This document shows, piece after piece, positions 1 to 8,380 of a stretch of 64,000 nt of DNA. The stretch is from Acidobacteriota bacterium (GTDB lineage: Bacteria > Acidobacteriota > Terriglobia > Bryobacterales > UBA6623). A model generated the notes under the pieces. It did no database searches, was not told the origin of the DNA, and worked only from the letters and a program-made list of their open reading frames with translations. Both the position numbers and the translations under genes were made by a program. Numbering within the stretch: position 1 is the first letter of the stretch; every line of letters begins with the position of its first letter. Location of the stretch: positions 620,001 to 684,000 of the forward strand of contig WGMB01000003.1 in the NCBI GenBank assembly GCA_016125275.1. The letters run 5' to 3'.

Positions 1-108
1 TTCGCCATCGATGACGCTTGGCGGCGGCTGACCGCTTACTACGACGGCGTTTTGGAGCAGGCCGAATCCGCCGATGAGGACGCGGCCGATTGGGCGGAGG
101 CGGCGTGA
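1..108 (+). CDS. C-terminal end of an unidentified protein (partial)
   Basis: Frame 1 is open from the window edge to a TGA at 106-108 and encodes 35 residues ending in an acidic, alanine-rich tail (EDAADWAEAA). The gene starts outside the window, so its family cannot be read. Its stop overlaps the GTG of the next gene (GTGA), which means the two are translationally coupled. Because the next two genes are a polysaccharide polymerase and a sugar aminotransferase, this is probably another surface-polysaccharide gene. That is inferred from context only. Confidence 0.6.
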   Translation, partial: FAIDDAWRRLTAYYDGVLEQAESADEDAADWAEAA

Positions 109-1595
109 GACTTCCCCAGCCTTCCGTGAGACGGGTCGCTCAGGCCGCCGGCAGGACGGGTCCCGCCGCGGCGGGGCTGCTGCTGCAGGTCGCCCTGCTG
201 GCCTTGGCTTGGTCCTCCGGCGACGATCGCACCGCCGCCTTGGCCGGCGTGGCCTCGTTCGCCTGCGCCATCGCCGTGGGTCTGGCGGGGCTGCGGATGC
301 CGCTGCTGTCGCCCTCGATGCTCTATCTCTACGCGCTGGGGCTGTTCCACTTCGGCATGGCCGGGCCGTGGGCGATGGGAGCGCAGGCCTCTCGCCTGCC
401 GCTGTGGTTCGTCACCTGGGACCTGGCGCCGGCGCTGACGCTGGCAATCCTGGCGATCGCCTGCTACCAGCTCGGCTTCACCCTGGCGGCGCTGCGGCGC
501 GCCCCGTCCGCGCCGCAGCAAGCCGCCGCGCCGCGCCACAACACGGTCATGTACCTGTGCGGCGCCGCTACCACCCTGGTCGGGCTGGCGGCGCTCTTGC
601 TCGGTGCTTGGCAAATCGGCTTCTCCCGCCTGCTCAGCGCCTCGTACTTCGAGTCCTACCAGCTCACCAATACCTATGACCCGCGCCTGCTGGTCTCGAG
701 CCTGCAGATCGTGCCGATGGGCCTGTACTTGACCGCCGCCTCCGCGCCGCTGCGCCGCTTGCGGCTGGTGCTGGCGGCCGGGCTGCTGTGGACGGGCTTC
801 ATCTTTCTGGCCGGCTACCGCGGCTTCGCTCTGGCGCCGCTGGCCGTGCTGCTGGCTCTCACCGAGCGACGCGGCGCCGGCGTGCCCCGCCGCTGGCTGG
901 CCGTCGGCGCGGCGGTGTTGCTGCTGGCGGTGCCGGCGGCGCGCGTGGCGCGAGAGAAGTCCTTGGGCGAGCGCACCCTGCTGGACCTGACCACGACCTC
1001 GAGCCCGTTGGCGGCCGTCGGTGAGATGGGCGGCAGCATTCGGCCGCTGGTTCATACCCTGGTGCTGCTCGAAACCGAGGACCTGCGCTGGGGCTACACC
1101 TACTGGCAAGCCGCTCAGATGCTCGTTCCCAACCTCGCCCTGGAGTGGCAGGGCGGCGGCTACATGCCGATCGAAGACCTGCCGCCGAGCCGCTGGGTCA
1201 CCCGCATCGTCGAACCCTGGATCTACCAGCGCAACGGCGGATTGGGCTTCTCGGCGGTCGCCGAGCCCTACATGAACTTCGGGACCCCCGGCGTCATCGT
1301 CTACTTCGTGGCGCTCGGCTTCTTCCTGGTCCGCTTCGGCGTCGCGGCCGGCGAAAGCCCCGCCGAGTTGGCGATCTGGGCGATGCTGCTCGGCCCTCTG
1401 ATCTGGACCGCGCGCAATTCCTTCACGGTCTTCCTGCGTCCCGCCGTCTGGGGCGTGGGCTTGGTCTTGCTGACCCGTTGGCTCTCCCGCTTGGCCGCCT
1501 CGAGGCGTAGCGGGACGGCCGGGCGGCAAGCGCGTTTCGATACCGCTTGGAGCGGACCCAACCGTCCGCTTGGCGCCGAGGAGGGCGCATTATGA
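105..1595 (+). CDS. O-antigen/oligosaccharide repeat-unit polymerase-like membrane protein
   Basis: This protein of about 496 residues is almost entirely hydrophobic, with some ten to twelve membrane segments. It carries the signature GGLGFSAVAEPYMNFG near its C-terminus, in the periplasmic loop and following helix typical of Wzy-type repeat-unit polymerases. Such enzymes join undecaprenyl-linked repeat units in the periplasm. The ORF track starts at a TTG (90), but the GTG at 105 overlaps the previous stop by 4 bp and is preferred. It is followed, again with a 4-bp overlap, by a DegT-family aminotransferase, which supports a role in O-antigen or exopolysaccharide synthesis. Wzy proteins diverge strongly, so substrate and linkage cannot be predicted. 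Confidence 0.75.
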   Translation: MRLPQPSVRRVAQAAGRTGPAAAGLLLQVALLALAWSSGDDRTAALAGVASFACAIAVGLAGLRMPLLSPSMLYLYALGLFHFGMAGPWAMGAQASRLPLWFVTWDLAPALTLAILAIACYQLGFTLAALRRAPSAPQQAAAPRHNTVMYLCGAATTLVGLAALLLGAWQIGFSRLLSASYFESYQLTNTYDPRLLVSSLQIVPMGLYLTAASAPLRRLRLVLAAGLLWTGFIFLAGYRGFALAPLAVLLALTERRGAGVPRRWLAVGAAVLLLAVPAARVAREKSLGERTLLDLTTTSSPLAAVGEMGGSIRPLVHTLVLLETEDLRWGYTYWQAAQMLVPNLALEWQGGGYMPIEDLPPSRWVTRIVEPWIYQRNGGLGFSAVAEPYMNFGTPGVIVYFVALGFFLVRFGVAAGESPAELAIWAMLLGPLIWTARNSFTVFLRPAVWGVGLVLLTRWLSRLAASRRSGTAGRQARFDTAWSGPNRPLGAEEGAL

Positions 1596-2758
1596 GCTCA
1601 CCATCCACTGTCGTCCCGATCGCCAGGCCGACGCTGCCTCCTGTCGAGGAGCTGCAGCAACGGCTGGCGCATATTCTTTCCGGGACCGAGCTGACCAATG
1701 GCGCCGAAGTGGCTCGCTTCGAGGGCGAAGCCGCCGAGGTCTTGGAGGCCCCGCACTGCGTGGCGGTCTCCAGTTGCACCGCCGGCCTGATGCTGGTCGA
1801 ACGCTGCCTGAGCCTGCGCGGAGCGGCCGTCACGCCCAGCTTCACCTTCTTCGCCACGGCGCACAGCCTGCTGTGGAACGGCTTGCGACCGGTCCTGGCC
1901 GACTGCGACCCGACCACCTTCCAGATCGACCCGAACAGCGTTCGCCGAGTGATGACGCGGGGATGTTCGGCGATCGTCGGCGTGCATCTGTTCGGTTGCC
2001 CGGCGCCGATCGACGAGCTCGAGAAGCTGGCGCGCGAGGCCGGCGTGGCGCTGATCTTCGACGGCGCCCACGCTCTCGGCGCGCGCTGGCAGGGCGAGAG
2101 CGTCGCCGGGCGCGGCGACGCCACCGTCTACAGCCTCTCGCCCACCAAGCAGATGACCTGCGGCGAAGGCGGCCTCATCACCACCCGCCACGCCGAGCTC
2201 GCCCGCGACCTGCGCAAGGCCCGCAACTACGGCAAAGGCGAGGCCTACGATTGCGACTTGCTCGGCCTCAACGCCCGCATGACCGAGATCCAGGCCGCCA
2301 TCGCCCGCGCCAGCCTGGCCCGGCTGGAAGCCGCCATCGCCCGGCGCCGCTATCTCGCCGACCTCTACGCCAAGCGCCTGCGCGACGTCCCCGGCGTGCG
2401 GCTGCAACGGATTCCCTCGGCCGCGGTGAGCAGCCACAAGGACTTCGGCGTGCTCGTGGAGAGAGGCGTCGACCGCGACCAGCTCATGCGCGACTTGGCC
2501 GCCGACGGCATCGAAACGCGGGCCTACTTCGACCCGCCGCTGCATCGCCAAAAGCTCTACCGGCCCTACTACCGGCCCCAGGAGGAAGCGCTGCGGACCA
2601 CCGATGCGGTCAGCCGCCACATCCTCTGCATCCCCATCCACGGCGCGGTCACCGATGAGGACGCCGCCCGCATCGCCGACCGCATCACCGAGCTCGTCGG
2701 CGCCCAGATCGCCCGCTCCATGCGGACGCCGATGCCCTTGACCGCCATTCCGGCCTAA
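1592..2758 (+). CDS. DegT/DnrJ/EryC1/StrS (AHBA) family PLP-dependent aminotransferase
   Basis: This 388-aa fold-type I aminotransferase would transaminate a nucleotide-linked keto-sugar for polysaccharide synthesis in the cytoplasm. Visible landmarks are the PLP-contacting FDGAHALG (Asp157), the Schiff-base lysine in SPTKQM (K186) followed by CGEGG, and the FG.N.R-like GLNARMTEIQAAI segment of the family. The ORF track extends to 1547, but the ATG at 1592 overlaps the polymerase stop (ATGA) and has GAGGAG about 8 bp upstream, so it is chosen. Length and motifs are normal for the family. Which amino sugar it makes cannot be decided from sequence. Confidence 0.88.
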   Translation: MSSPSTVVPIARPTLPPVEELQQRLAHILSGTELTNGAEVARFEGEAAEVLEAPHCVAVSSCTAGLMLVERCLSLRGAAVTPSFTFFATAHSLLWNGLRPVLADCDPTTFQIDPNSVRRVMTRGCSAIVGVHLFGCPAPIDELEKLAREAGVALIFDGAHALGARWQGESVAGRGDATVYSLSPTKQMTCGEGGLITTRHAELARDLRKARNYGKGEAYDCDLLGLNARMTEIQAAIARASLARLEAAIARRRYLADLYAKRLRDVPGVRLQRIPSAAVSSHKDFGVLVERGVDRDQLMRDLAADGIETRAYFDPPLHRQKLYRPYYRPQEEALRTTDAVSRHILCIPIHGAVTDEDAARIADRITELVGAQIARSMRTPMPLTAIPA

Positions 2759-2847
2759 GGTTCGCCGCCGCCGGGGTCGATGAATTCTAGAGAGAACAGG
2801 CCGACCAGAAACCCGCCTGACCGGATCGAGGAGGACTTCGAATTCAT

Positions 2848-3567
2848 ATGCAACGCTACTTCGCAATCATTCTGGCCTGCGCCCTCGCGGCGCTGCCAGC
2901 GTCGGCGGCGCCCGCACTCGGCGGGCTCACCACGGCCGGCGCTGTTTGGAGCAACCAGGTCGCTCTGCCGAGCGGCTCCACGATTTACGCCGGCGACGTG
3001 ATCGAGACCGGGGCCGACGCCCTGGCCGTGCTCTCGTCGCCCAGCAAGGGGAGAGTCGAGATTCGCGCCGAGTCCAAGGCTTCGCTGTCGGATGACGCCG
3101 TCACGCTCTCGAGCGGCGTCGTCGCCGCCGACAGGGCGACCGTCCGCCTCGGCGACCTCAGCGTCGCCGCCAAGGACGCCGCCGGCGACAACTGGTTCGT
3201 GGTCTCGGACCGCGACGGCGAAAAGCTCATCGCGGCCTACCGCGGCGATGTGGTCGTGCGCGGACAGGACGGCGCCTTCACCGTGCCGGCCGGCTCGTTC
3301 GCTCTGGCCGCCGCCGCGCTCCCGCCGAGCCCGCAAACCACGGACAAGGATAAGAAGGACCACGACGATGACGACAAGGCCGGCGGAGCCATCAAGCGCG
3401 CTCCGCGGACGGCCGGTCGCGCCGCCGGCGCCGGCGCCAAGTCCGGCTGGTCCATCGGCAGCCTGGGTCACTGGGCCAGCGTCGCCGTCGTGACCGGCGG
3501 CACCGCCGCCGCCATCACCGGCACGGTCGTGGCGCTCGACGACACGCCGGCCAGCCCGCAAGATTGA
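2848..3567 (+). CDS. secreted FecR-like domain protein, unknown function
   Basis: This 239-aa protein has a Sec signal peptide (residues 1-20, ending SAA). A beta-rich region follows at about 25-150 in which GSTIYAGDVIETGADALAVL resembles the FecR domain found in surface or envelope proteins. An acidic/basic linker (DKDKKDHDDDDK) leads to a C-terminal hydrophobic helix at about 205-230, so the protein may be anchored. GAGGAGG stands 11 bp before the ATG. The gene follows the polysaccharide genes after 89 bp and ends before an intrinsic terminator. The flanks carry an unusual cluster of hexamer restriction sites (see findings). The FecR call rests on pattern resemblance only. Confidence 0.6.
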   Translation: MQRYFAIILACALAALPASAAPALGGLTTAGAVWSNQVALPSGSTIYAGDVIETGADALAVLSSPSKGRVEIRAESKASLSDDAVTLSSGVVAADRATVRLGDLSVAAKDAAGDNWFVVSDRDGEKLIAAYRGDVVVRGQDGAFTVPAGSFALAAAALPPSPQTTDKDKKDHDDDDKAGGAIKRAPRTAGRAAGAGAKSGWSIGSLGHWASVAVVTGGTAAAITGTVVALDDTPASPQD

Positions 3568-3607
3568 TTCCCCGGGGATCCACCAGGGGGACTTCCTCCA
3601 CTCGCTC

Positions 3608-3649
3608 GCCGCCGGTCCCGGCTTCGGCTCGGACCGGCGGCATTTTTTT
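3608..3649 (+). terminator. intrinsic terminator
   Basis: A perfect 11-bp stem (GCCGCCGGTCC/GGACCGGCGGC) with a 12-nt loop is followed by seven T residues. It closes the transcription unit of the FecR-like gene that ends at 3567. Confidence 0.9.
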
Positions 3650-3695
3650 GCTCGCCTCGGCCCCTCGCGGGTAACCCCGGAGGGGCTTCGGCGCG

Positions 3696-3701
3696 TATGA
3701 T
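3696..3701 (+). promoter_or_regulatory. -10 hexamer TATGAT of the thioredoxin-like gene
   Basis: TATGAT lies 14 nt before the ATG at 3716, which would leave a 5' leader of only about 8 nt. No clear -35 box or Shine-Dalgarno sequence is visible. It is one of a recurring set of start-proximal -10 boxes in this window. Confidence 0.5.
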
Positions 3702-3715
3702 ATCTTGGGATCGAA

Positions 3716-4228
3716 ATGACGCGGACGACTTTCCTGTGCGCTTTAGCGCTTGTTTTCAGCAGCTTGGGGTTGGCCGGCAACGTCCCCCGAGCCGCCGGGG
3801 AATTGACCTTCAAGGCCATGGACGGCAAGCAGGTGAACCTGGCCGACCTGAAGGGCAAGTTCGTGGCGGTGTTGTTCTTTTCCACCGACTGCCCGCACTG
3901 CCAAGCCACCGCGGACAAGCTCGCCCCCATCTACAGCGAGTTCCACGCCAAGGGCTTCGAGATTCTGGGCCTCGCCGTGAACCCTTCGGCCGCCGCCAAC
4001 CTCGATGAGTTCGCCGCCGACCACAAGGTGCAGTTCCCCCTCGGCCTTTCGACCCGCCAGCAGTGGACGGCTTTCTGCGAAATGCCGCTGATGGGCCGCC
4101 ACTACGTCCCGCACTTGGTCTTCGTCGACAAGACCGGCAAGATCGTCGAAGATCACCCCGGCATGGACCGCGAATTCTGGCTGGATCAGGAAAACCTGAT
4201 CCGCGCGGCCATCAACAAGTACCTCTAA
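3716..4228 (+). CDS. TlpA/peroxiredoxin-like thioredoxin-fold protein, exported
   Basis: This 170-aa protein has an N-terminal signal peptide (about 1-27) and a thioredoxin fold. The redox motif is CPHC (C59, C62) in FFSTDCPHC, and the cis-proline segment is YVPHLVF. It is likely a periplasmic thiol-disulfide reductase or peroxiredoxin-like protein (AhpC/TSA-Redoxin-TlpA superfamily). The partner is unknown. It is expressed after an upstream terminator and is followed after 17 bp by a YheT hydrolase, with which it may form an operon continuing into the DedA gene. Confidence 0.8.
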   Translation: MTRTTFLCALALVFSSLGLAGNVPRAAGELTFKAMDGKQVNLADLKGKFVAVLFFSTDCPHCQATADKLAPIYSEFHAKGFEILGLAVNPSAAANLDEFAADHKVQFPLGLSTRQQWTAFCEMPLMGRHYVPHLVFVDKTGKIVEDHPGMDREFWLDQENLIRAAINKYL

Positions 4229-4245
4229 GGCCGGAGAATCCGCCC

Positions 4246-5274
4246 TTGCCGATCTACCGGGCCGACGAGCCCGGCCTCCCCGGAGCGCCCGCTTGGCTTC
4301 GCCCCTACCGGCCCTTGCTCCGGCAGGGAGACCTCCAGACGATCATCGCGCGCTACTGGCCCGCCCGCTGGGACGAGGCGCGCTTCCCCACCGAATCCCG
4401 CTTCCTCTCCACCGACGAGGGCGTCCGCACCCTCGCCAAGATCAACCGAATCGGCGCCGGCCGCACCCTGCTGATGGTCCACGGGCTCACGGCCTGCAGC
4501 GAGGCCCGCTACATGCTCTCGCTGGCGCAGCGGGCCCTCGAGAGCGGCTTCAACACCGTGCGGCTCAACGTGCGCAACTGCGGCGGCACCGAGCATCTCT
4601 GCCCCACCCTCTACCACTCCGGCCTCACCGTCGACCTGCGCGCGGCGGTCGAGCAGCTTTCCGACGAGCCGCTCTACGTGCTTGGCTTCTCCATGGGCGG
4701 CAACATGGCCCTGAAACTGGCCGGCGAATGGGGCGAGAGCCCGCCGGCGCACGTCCGGGGCGTCTGCGGCGTCTCCGTGCCCATCCGCCTCGACCTCTGC
4801 TCGCGGCGCATCGGCGAGTTTCGCAACCGCGTCTACGAGGTCCGTTTCCTGCGGCAGCTCCGCGCCACCCTGGCCCTCAAGAAGCGGTTGCAGCCCGAGA
4901 TCTTCGCGCAAATCGACGGCGCCCGCTCGAGCTCGATCTGGGACTTCGATCACCAGGTCACCGCGCCCGCCTTCGGCTTTCAAAGCGCCGCGGACTACTA
5001 CGCTCGCGCCTCCTCCGCGGGCTTTCTCGAACGCATCCGCCTGCCGACCCTGCTGATCGAGGCCGAGGACGACCCGTTCATCCCCTGGTCGGTCTACGCC
5101 GGAGACCCCGCCTTCGGGCGCAACCCCTACGTGCATCTGGCCGCCACGCGTCACGGCGGCCATGTTGCATTTCTGTCAAGCCAGGGCCCCCGCTTCTGGG
5201 CCGAAGAGCAGGCTCTGCGTTTTTTTGAGACCCTGGACGAAGGCGGCGGCGCCGTCTCCCCCCTCCCCGCATGA
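4246..5274 (+). CDS. YheT-family alpha/beta hydrolase
   Basis: This 342-aa cytosolic alpha/beta hydrolase of the YheT/EMB8 (COG0429) family has the nucleophile elbow GFSMGG (S149), an acidic residue in EAEDDPFIP and the catalytic histidine in RHGGHVAFL. The family hydrolyses ester bonds, but the substrate is unknown. The ORF track begins at 4063 inside the previous gene. The TTG at 4246 with GGAG 9 bp upstream, just after the previous stop, is the most plausible start (MPIYRADEPG). Its stop overlaps the next ATG (ATGA). Confidence 0.85.
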   Translation: MPIYRADEPGLPGAPAWLRPYRPLLRQGDLQTIIARYWPARWDEARFPTESRFLSTDEGVRTLAKINRIGAGRTLLMVHGLTACSEARYMLSLAQRALESGFNTVRLNVRNCGGTEHLCPTLYHSGLTVDLRAAVEQLSDEPLYVLGFSMGGNMALKLAGEWGESPPAHVRGVCGVSVPIRLDLCSRRIGEFRNRVYEVRFLRQLRATLALKKRLQPEIFAQIDGARSSSIWDFDHQVTAPAFGFQSAADYYARASSAGFLERIRLPTLLIEAEDDPFIPWSVYAGDPAFGRNPYVHLAATRHGGHVAFLSSQGPRFWAEEQALRFFETLDEGGGAVSPLPA

Positions 5275-5879
5275 GCCTCTCCTTCAAGAGCCTGTGGGCC
5301 CAGCTCTCCGCGCTCGGGCCGCTGGGCATGTTCGTCGTCACCATCTTCGACACGGCGTTCCTGCCGACCGCGCAAGCCGTGGACCTGCTGATCGTGACCC
5401 AGGCCGCGGCGTTCCCCGCCACGGCGCCCGCGCTCGGCGTCTGCGCCGTCGCCGGCTCCACCCTCGGCGCCATGCTGCTGTACTCGATCGCCCGCGGCGG
5501 CGGCGGTTGGGCCCTGCGCAAGTCGGCCTCGCCGGAGAAGCTCGAGCGCATTCGCGAAAACCTCCGCCGCTACGACGCCGCCGCCGTCATCCTGCCCACC
5601 ATGGTCCCCATCCCCCTGTCGCCCATGAAGGTCTTCCTGTTCGCCGCCGGCGCGCTGGGGATACAGCCCTTGCGGGTGGCGCTGGCGGTGGCCTTCGCGC
5701 GCGCCGTCCGCTACGGCGGGCTCATTCTGCTGGGCGTCTGGTTCGGCGACCAAGCGTGGGAGATCTTCAAGCGCAATACGCCTCTGATCGTGGGCGTGGC
5801 GGTCGGCCTGCTGGCGCTGTTCTTCGGTCTCCGCGCCTGGCGCGCCCGGTCCGCCGCCGAGCCGAATAAGGCCCTCTAA
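5271..5879 (+). CDS. DedA/VTT (SNARE-associated) family membrane protein, YqaA-like
   Basis: This 202-aa protein has about four to five membrane segments and the VTT-domain pattern: a re-entrant loop with FDTAFLPTAQAVDLL and a second half with MVPIPLSPMKVFLFAAGALG. DedA proteins act in the inner membrane in lipid-carrier or phospholipid translocation and membrane homeostasis. This short YqaA-like version has no assigned substrate. It starts within the YheT stop (4-bp overlap), so the two are translationally coupled. Confidence 0.8.
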   Translation: MSLSFKSLWAQLSALGPLGMFVVTIFDTAFLPTAQAVDLLIVTQAAAFPATAPALGVCAVAGSTLGAMLLYSIARGGGGWALRKSASPEKLERIRENLRRYDAAAVILPTMVPIPLSPMKVFLFAAGALGIQPLRVALAVAFARAVRYGGLILLGVWFGDQAWEIFKRNTPLIVGVAVGLLALFFGLRAWRARSAAEPNKAL

Positions 5880-5935
5880 TATCACCCGGCGCACGATTCA
5901 AGGGGTGCTCCTATCGAAGCGGCGCGGCGGCGCGG

Positions 5936-5941
5936 TAAACT
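5936..5941 (+). promoter_or_regulatory. -10 hexamer TAAACT of gltD
   Basis: TAAACT ends 9 nt before the ATG of gltD, so transcription would begin within a few bases of the start codon. No Shine-Dalgarno sequence precedes the ATG, consistent with a leaderless mRNA. Confidence 0.5.
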
Positions 5942-5950
5942 CTAAGGTCT

Positions 5951-7417
5951 ATGGGTAAAGCGACGGGATTCATGGAGTACGAGCGTCAGGCCCCCGCCGG
6001 CCGTGACGTACTGGTGCGCATCAAGGACTGGAACGAAGTCTACGAGCCGATGGCCGAGGCGGACCTGACGATTCAGGGCGCGCGCTGCATGGACTGCGGC
6101 ATCCCGTTCTGCCATACCGGGTGCCCGCTCAACAACATCATTCCGGACTGGAACGACCTGGTCTACCGCGGGCGTTGGAAGGATGCTCTGCGCGAGCTCC
6201 ATTCCACCAACAACTTCCCCGAGTTCACCGGCCGCATCTGCCCGGCCCCTTGTGAAGCCGCCTGCGTGCTGGGCATCAATGCCGATCCCGTCTCGATCAA
6301 GGCCATCGAGAAGTCCATCGTGGACCACGGTTGGGAACAGGGCTGGATCGCGCCGCAGCCGCCGCAAACCAAGACCGGCAAGAAGGTGGCCGTGGTCGGT
6401 TCCGGCCCGGCCGGGCTCGCCGGAGCGCAACAGCTCGCCCGCGCCGGCCACGCCGTCACCGTCTTCGAGAAGAACGAGGTTCCCGGCGGCCTGCTCGCTC
6501 TCGGCATCCCGGACTTCAAGATGGAGAAGCACTTGGTCCAGCGCCGTGTGCGGCAGATGGAAGCCGAGGGCGTGGAGTTCCGCTGCGGCGTGACGGTCGG
6601 CAAGGACGTCTCGGCCCGCGACCTGATGGACAACTTCGACGCGGTGCTCATCGCCACCGGCTCCGAGCAGCCCCGCGACCTCTCCATCCCCGGCCGCGAG
6701 CTCGAAGGCATCTACTACGCCATGCAGTTCCTGCCGCAGCAGAACCGCCGGGTCGGCGGGCGGGCCGTGGACGAAGGGCTCGACCTCTCCGCCGCGGGCA
6801 AGCACGTGATCATCATCGGCGGCGGCGACACCGGCGCGGACTGCCTGGGCACCTCCCGCCGTCACGGCGCCAAGTCCATCCGCCAGTTCGAGTTGCTGCC
6901 CAAGCCGCCGGAAACCCGTGAGGAGCCCGGCGGCAGGCCCTGGCCCGAATGGCCCTTCACCTTCAAGGTCGAGAGCTCGCACCAGGAAGGCGACGTGCGC
7001 GAGTACGCCGTCAACACCAACGAGTTTCTGGGCGACGACCAGGGCCGCGTGCGCGCTCTGCGCGGCGAGCGCCTGCAGTGGCCCGAGCCGGACCCTGTCA
7101 CCGGCCGCCGCCCCTTCAAGTTCGAGCCCGTTCCCGGCTCGCAGTTCGAGATTCCGGCGGACCTCGTGCTGCTGGCCATGGGCTTCGTGCACCCCGTGCA
7201 GGAAGGCTTCCTCAACGACCTCGGCGTCGCCTACGACGGCCGCGGCAACGTGCAAGCCGAGTACGGGCAGCATCGCACCTCGGTCGACAATGTCTTCGTG
7301 GCCGGCGACGCCCGCCGCGGCCAGTCTCTGGTGGTGTGGGCGATCGCCGAGGGCCGCAAGGCCGCGCGCGCCGTCGACCTCCACCTGATGGGCCACAGCG
7401 ACCTGCCCGAGAACTAG
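5951..7417 (+). CDS. gltD: glutamate synthase small (beta) subunit, NADPH-dependent
   Basis: This 488-aa flavoprotein passes electrons from NADPH through FAD and Fe-S clusters to the glutamate synthase large subunit. The N-terminal cysteine clusters ([14 protein letters not shown] at about 40, [12 protein letters not shown] at about 96) bind 4Fe-4S centres. [15 protein letters not shown] (about 148) is the FAD Rossmann motif and [14 protein letters not shown] (about 282) the NADPH one. Full length. No gltB lies anywhere in the window, so the large subunit must be encoded elsewhere, or this is a stand-alone GltD-like oxidoreductase. The motifs favour true GltD. The next gene starts at the last base of its stop. 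Confidence 0.93.
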   Translation: MGKATGFMEYERQAPAGRDVLVRIKDWNEVYEPMAEADLTIQGARCMDCGIPFCHTGCPLNNIIPDWNDLVYRGRWKDALRELHSTNNFPEFTGRICPAPCEAACVLGINADPVSIKAIEKSIVDHGWEQGWIAPQPPQTKTGKKVAVVGSGPAGLAGAQQLARAGHAVTVFEKNEVPGGLLALGIPDFKMEKHLVQRRVRQMEAEGVEFRCGVTVGKDVSARDLMDNFDAVLIATGSEQPRDLSIPGRELEGIYYAMQFLPQQNRRVGGRAVDEGLDLSAAGKHVIIIGGGDTGADCLGTSRRHGAKSIRQFELLPKPPETREEPGGRPWPEWPFTFKVESSHQEGDVREYAVNTNEFLGDDQGRVRALRGERLQWPEPDPVTGRRPFKFEPVPGSQFEIPADLVLLAMGFVHPVQEGFLNDLGVAYDGRGNVQAEYGQHRTSVDNVFVAGDARRGQSLVVWAIAEGRKAARAVDLHLMGHSDLPEN

Positions 7418-8367
7418 TGACCTTCCCGAAAATCAGCTCGCTGCCGGGAGCCCTGGCGATCGCCGGGCTCCTGGTCTTTCCTCTGGCCGCCCAGCAGCGG
7501 ACGGTCGCCATCACAATCGACGATCTGCCCGTGGCGCAGTCCGGCGCGGGCGCTTGCGCCATCGAGCGGCTCGAGCCCTTGACGCGGACCCTGCTGGCGC
7601 CGTTCCGGAAGCGCCAAGTCCCGCTCACGGCGTTCGTCATCGGCAGCCGCTGCGCCGACGAGCTGACCGACGACCAGCGCCGGGCGATTCTGCAGCTCTG
7701 GCAGGACGCCGGCGCGGAAATCGGTAACCACTCCTACAGCCACCGCAGCTACACCTCGTCGCCGCCGGAGGAGTACCTGCCGGACGTCCTGCGAGGCGAT
7801 CAGGAGCTCCAACAACTCACCGGCCGGCCGACCCGCTACTTCCGCTCGCCGATGCTGCACACCGGCCCCACGCCGCAGACACGCGACCAGTTGCGGGCGT
7901 TCTTGGCCGAGCACGATTTCCAGCAGTCTCCGGTCACGTTCGACAACGCCGACTGGCAGTTCTCGTTCCTGCTGGCGCACGCCATCCAAACCGGCGACAA
8001 GGACCTCGAGCGCCGCATCGAAGAAGCCTACGTGCCCTACATCGAGTCCGTGGTGGCGTTCTTCGAGAAGCGCTCGGTGGAGGTCGTGGGCCGCGAGATC
8101 CACCAGATCCACCTGATGCACTCCAACGTGTTGAACATGCGGCGGTCCGAAGAGCTACTGGCGATGTTCGAGCGCCGCGGCTACCGCTTCATCTCGCTCG
8201 AAGAGGCTCTGCGCGACCCCGCCTACGCACTGCCCAACGACTACGCCAGCGGCAACGGGATCTCCTGGTTCCACCGCTGGTCCATGACCAAGGGCATGCC
8301 CAACAAGGGCGAGCCCGATCCGCCGCAGTGGCTGCTCGACGCCTACGAGAGCCTCACCAGCCGCTAA
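7417..8367 (+). CDS. exported polysaccharide deacetylase (NodB/CE4 domain)
   Basis: This 316-aa protein has a signal peptide (about 1-25, ending LAAQ) and a NodB-homology domain. TIDDLPV supplies the metal-binding aspartate motif and NHSYSH the HxxxH-type metal ligands. It would deacetylate N-acetyl amino sugars or peptidoglycan-like polymers outside the cytoplasm. The ORF track begins at 6949 within gltD. The GTG at 7417, sharing one base with the gltD stop, gives an immediate signal peptide and is chosen. The C-terminus is longer than the minimal NodB domain and ends in a Trp-rich segment. Confidence 0.85.
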   Translation: MTFPKISSLPGALAIAGLLVFPLAAQQRTVAITIDDLPVAQSGAGACAIERLEPLTRTLLAPFRKRQVPLTAFVIGSRCADELTDDQRRAILQLWQDAGAEIGNHSYSHRSYTSSPPEEYLPDVLRGDQELQQLTGRPTRYFRSPMLHTGPTPQTRDQLRAFLAEHDFQQSPVTFDNADWQFSFLLAHAIQTGDKDLERRIEEAYVPYIESVVAFFEKRSVEVVGREIHQIHLMHSNVLNMRRSEELLAMFERRGYRFISLEEALRDPAYALPNDYASGNGISWFHRWSMTKGMPNKGEPDPPQWLLDAYESLTSR

Positions 8368-8380
8368 TCGCGCCGACCGC

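Noticed and set aside
39-1529. 496-aa ORF on the minus strand opposite the polymerase gene
   Set aside because: It is a GC-rich shadow frame full of Gln, Arg and Gly with no domain. The plus strand has the membrane protein with correct overlaps.
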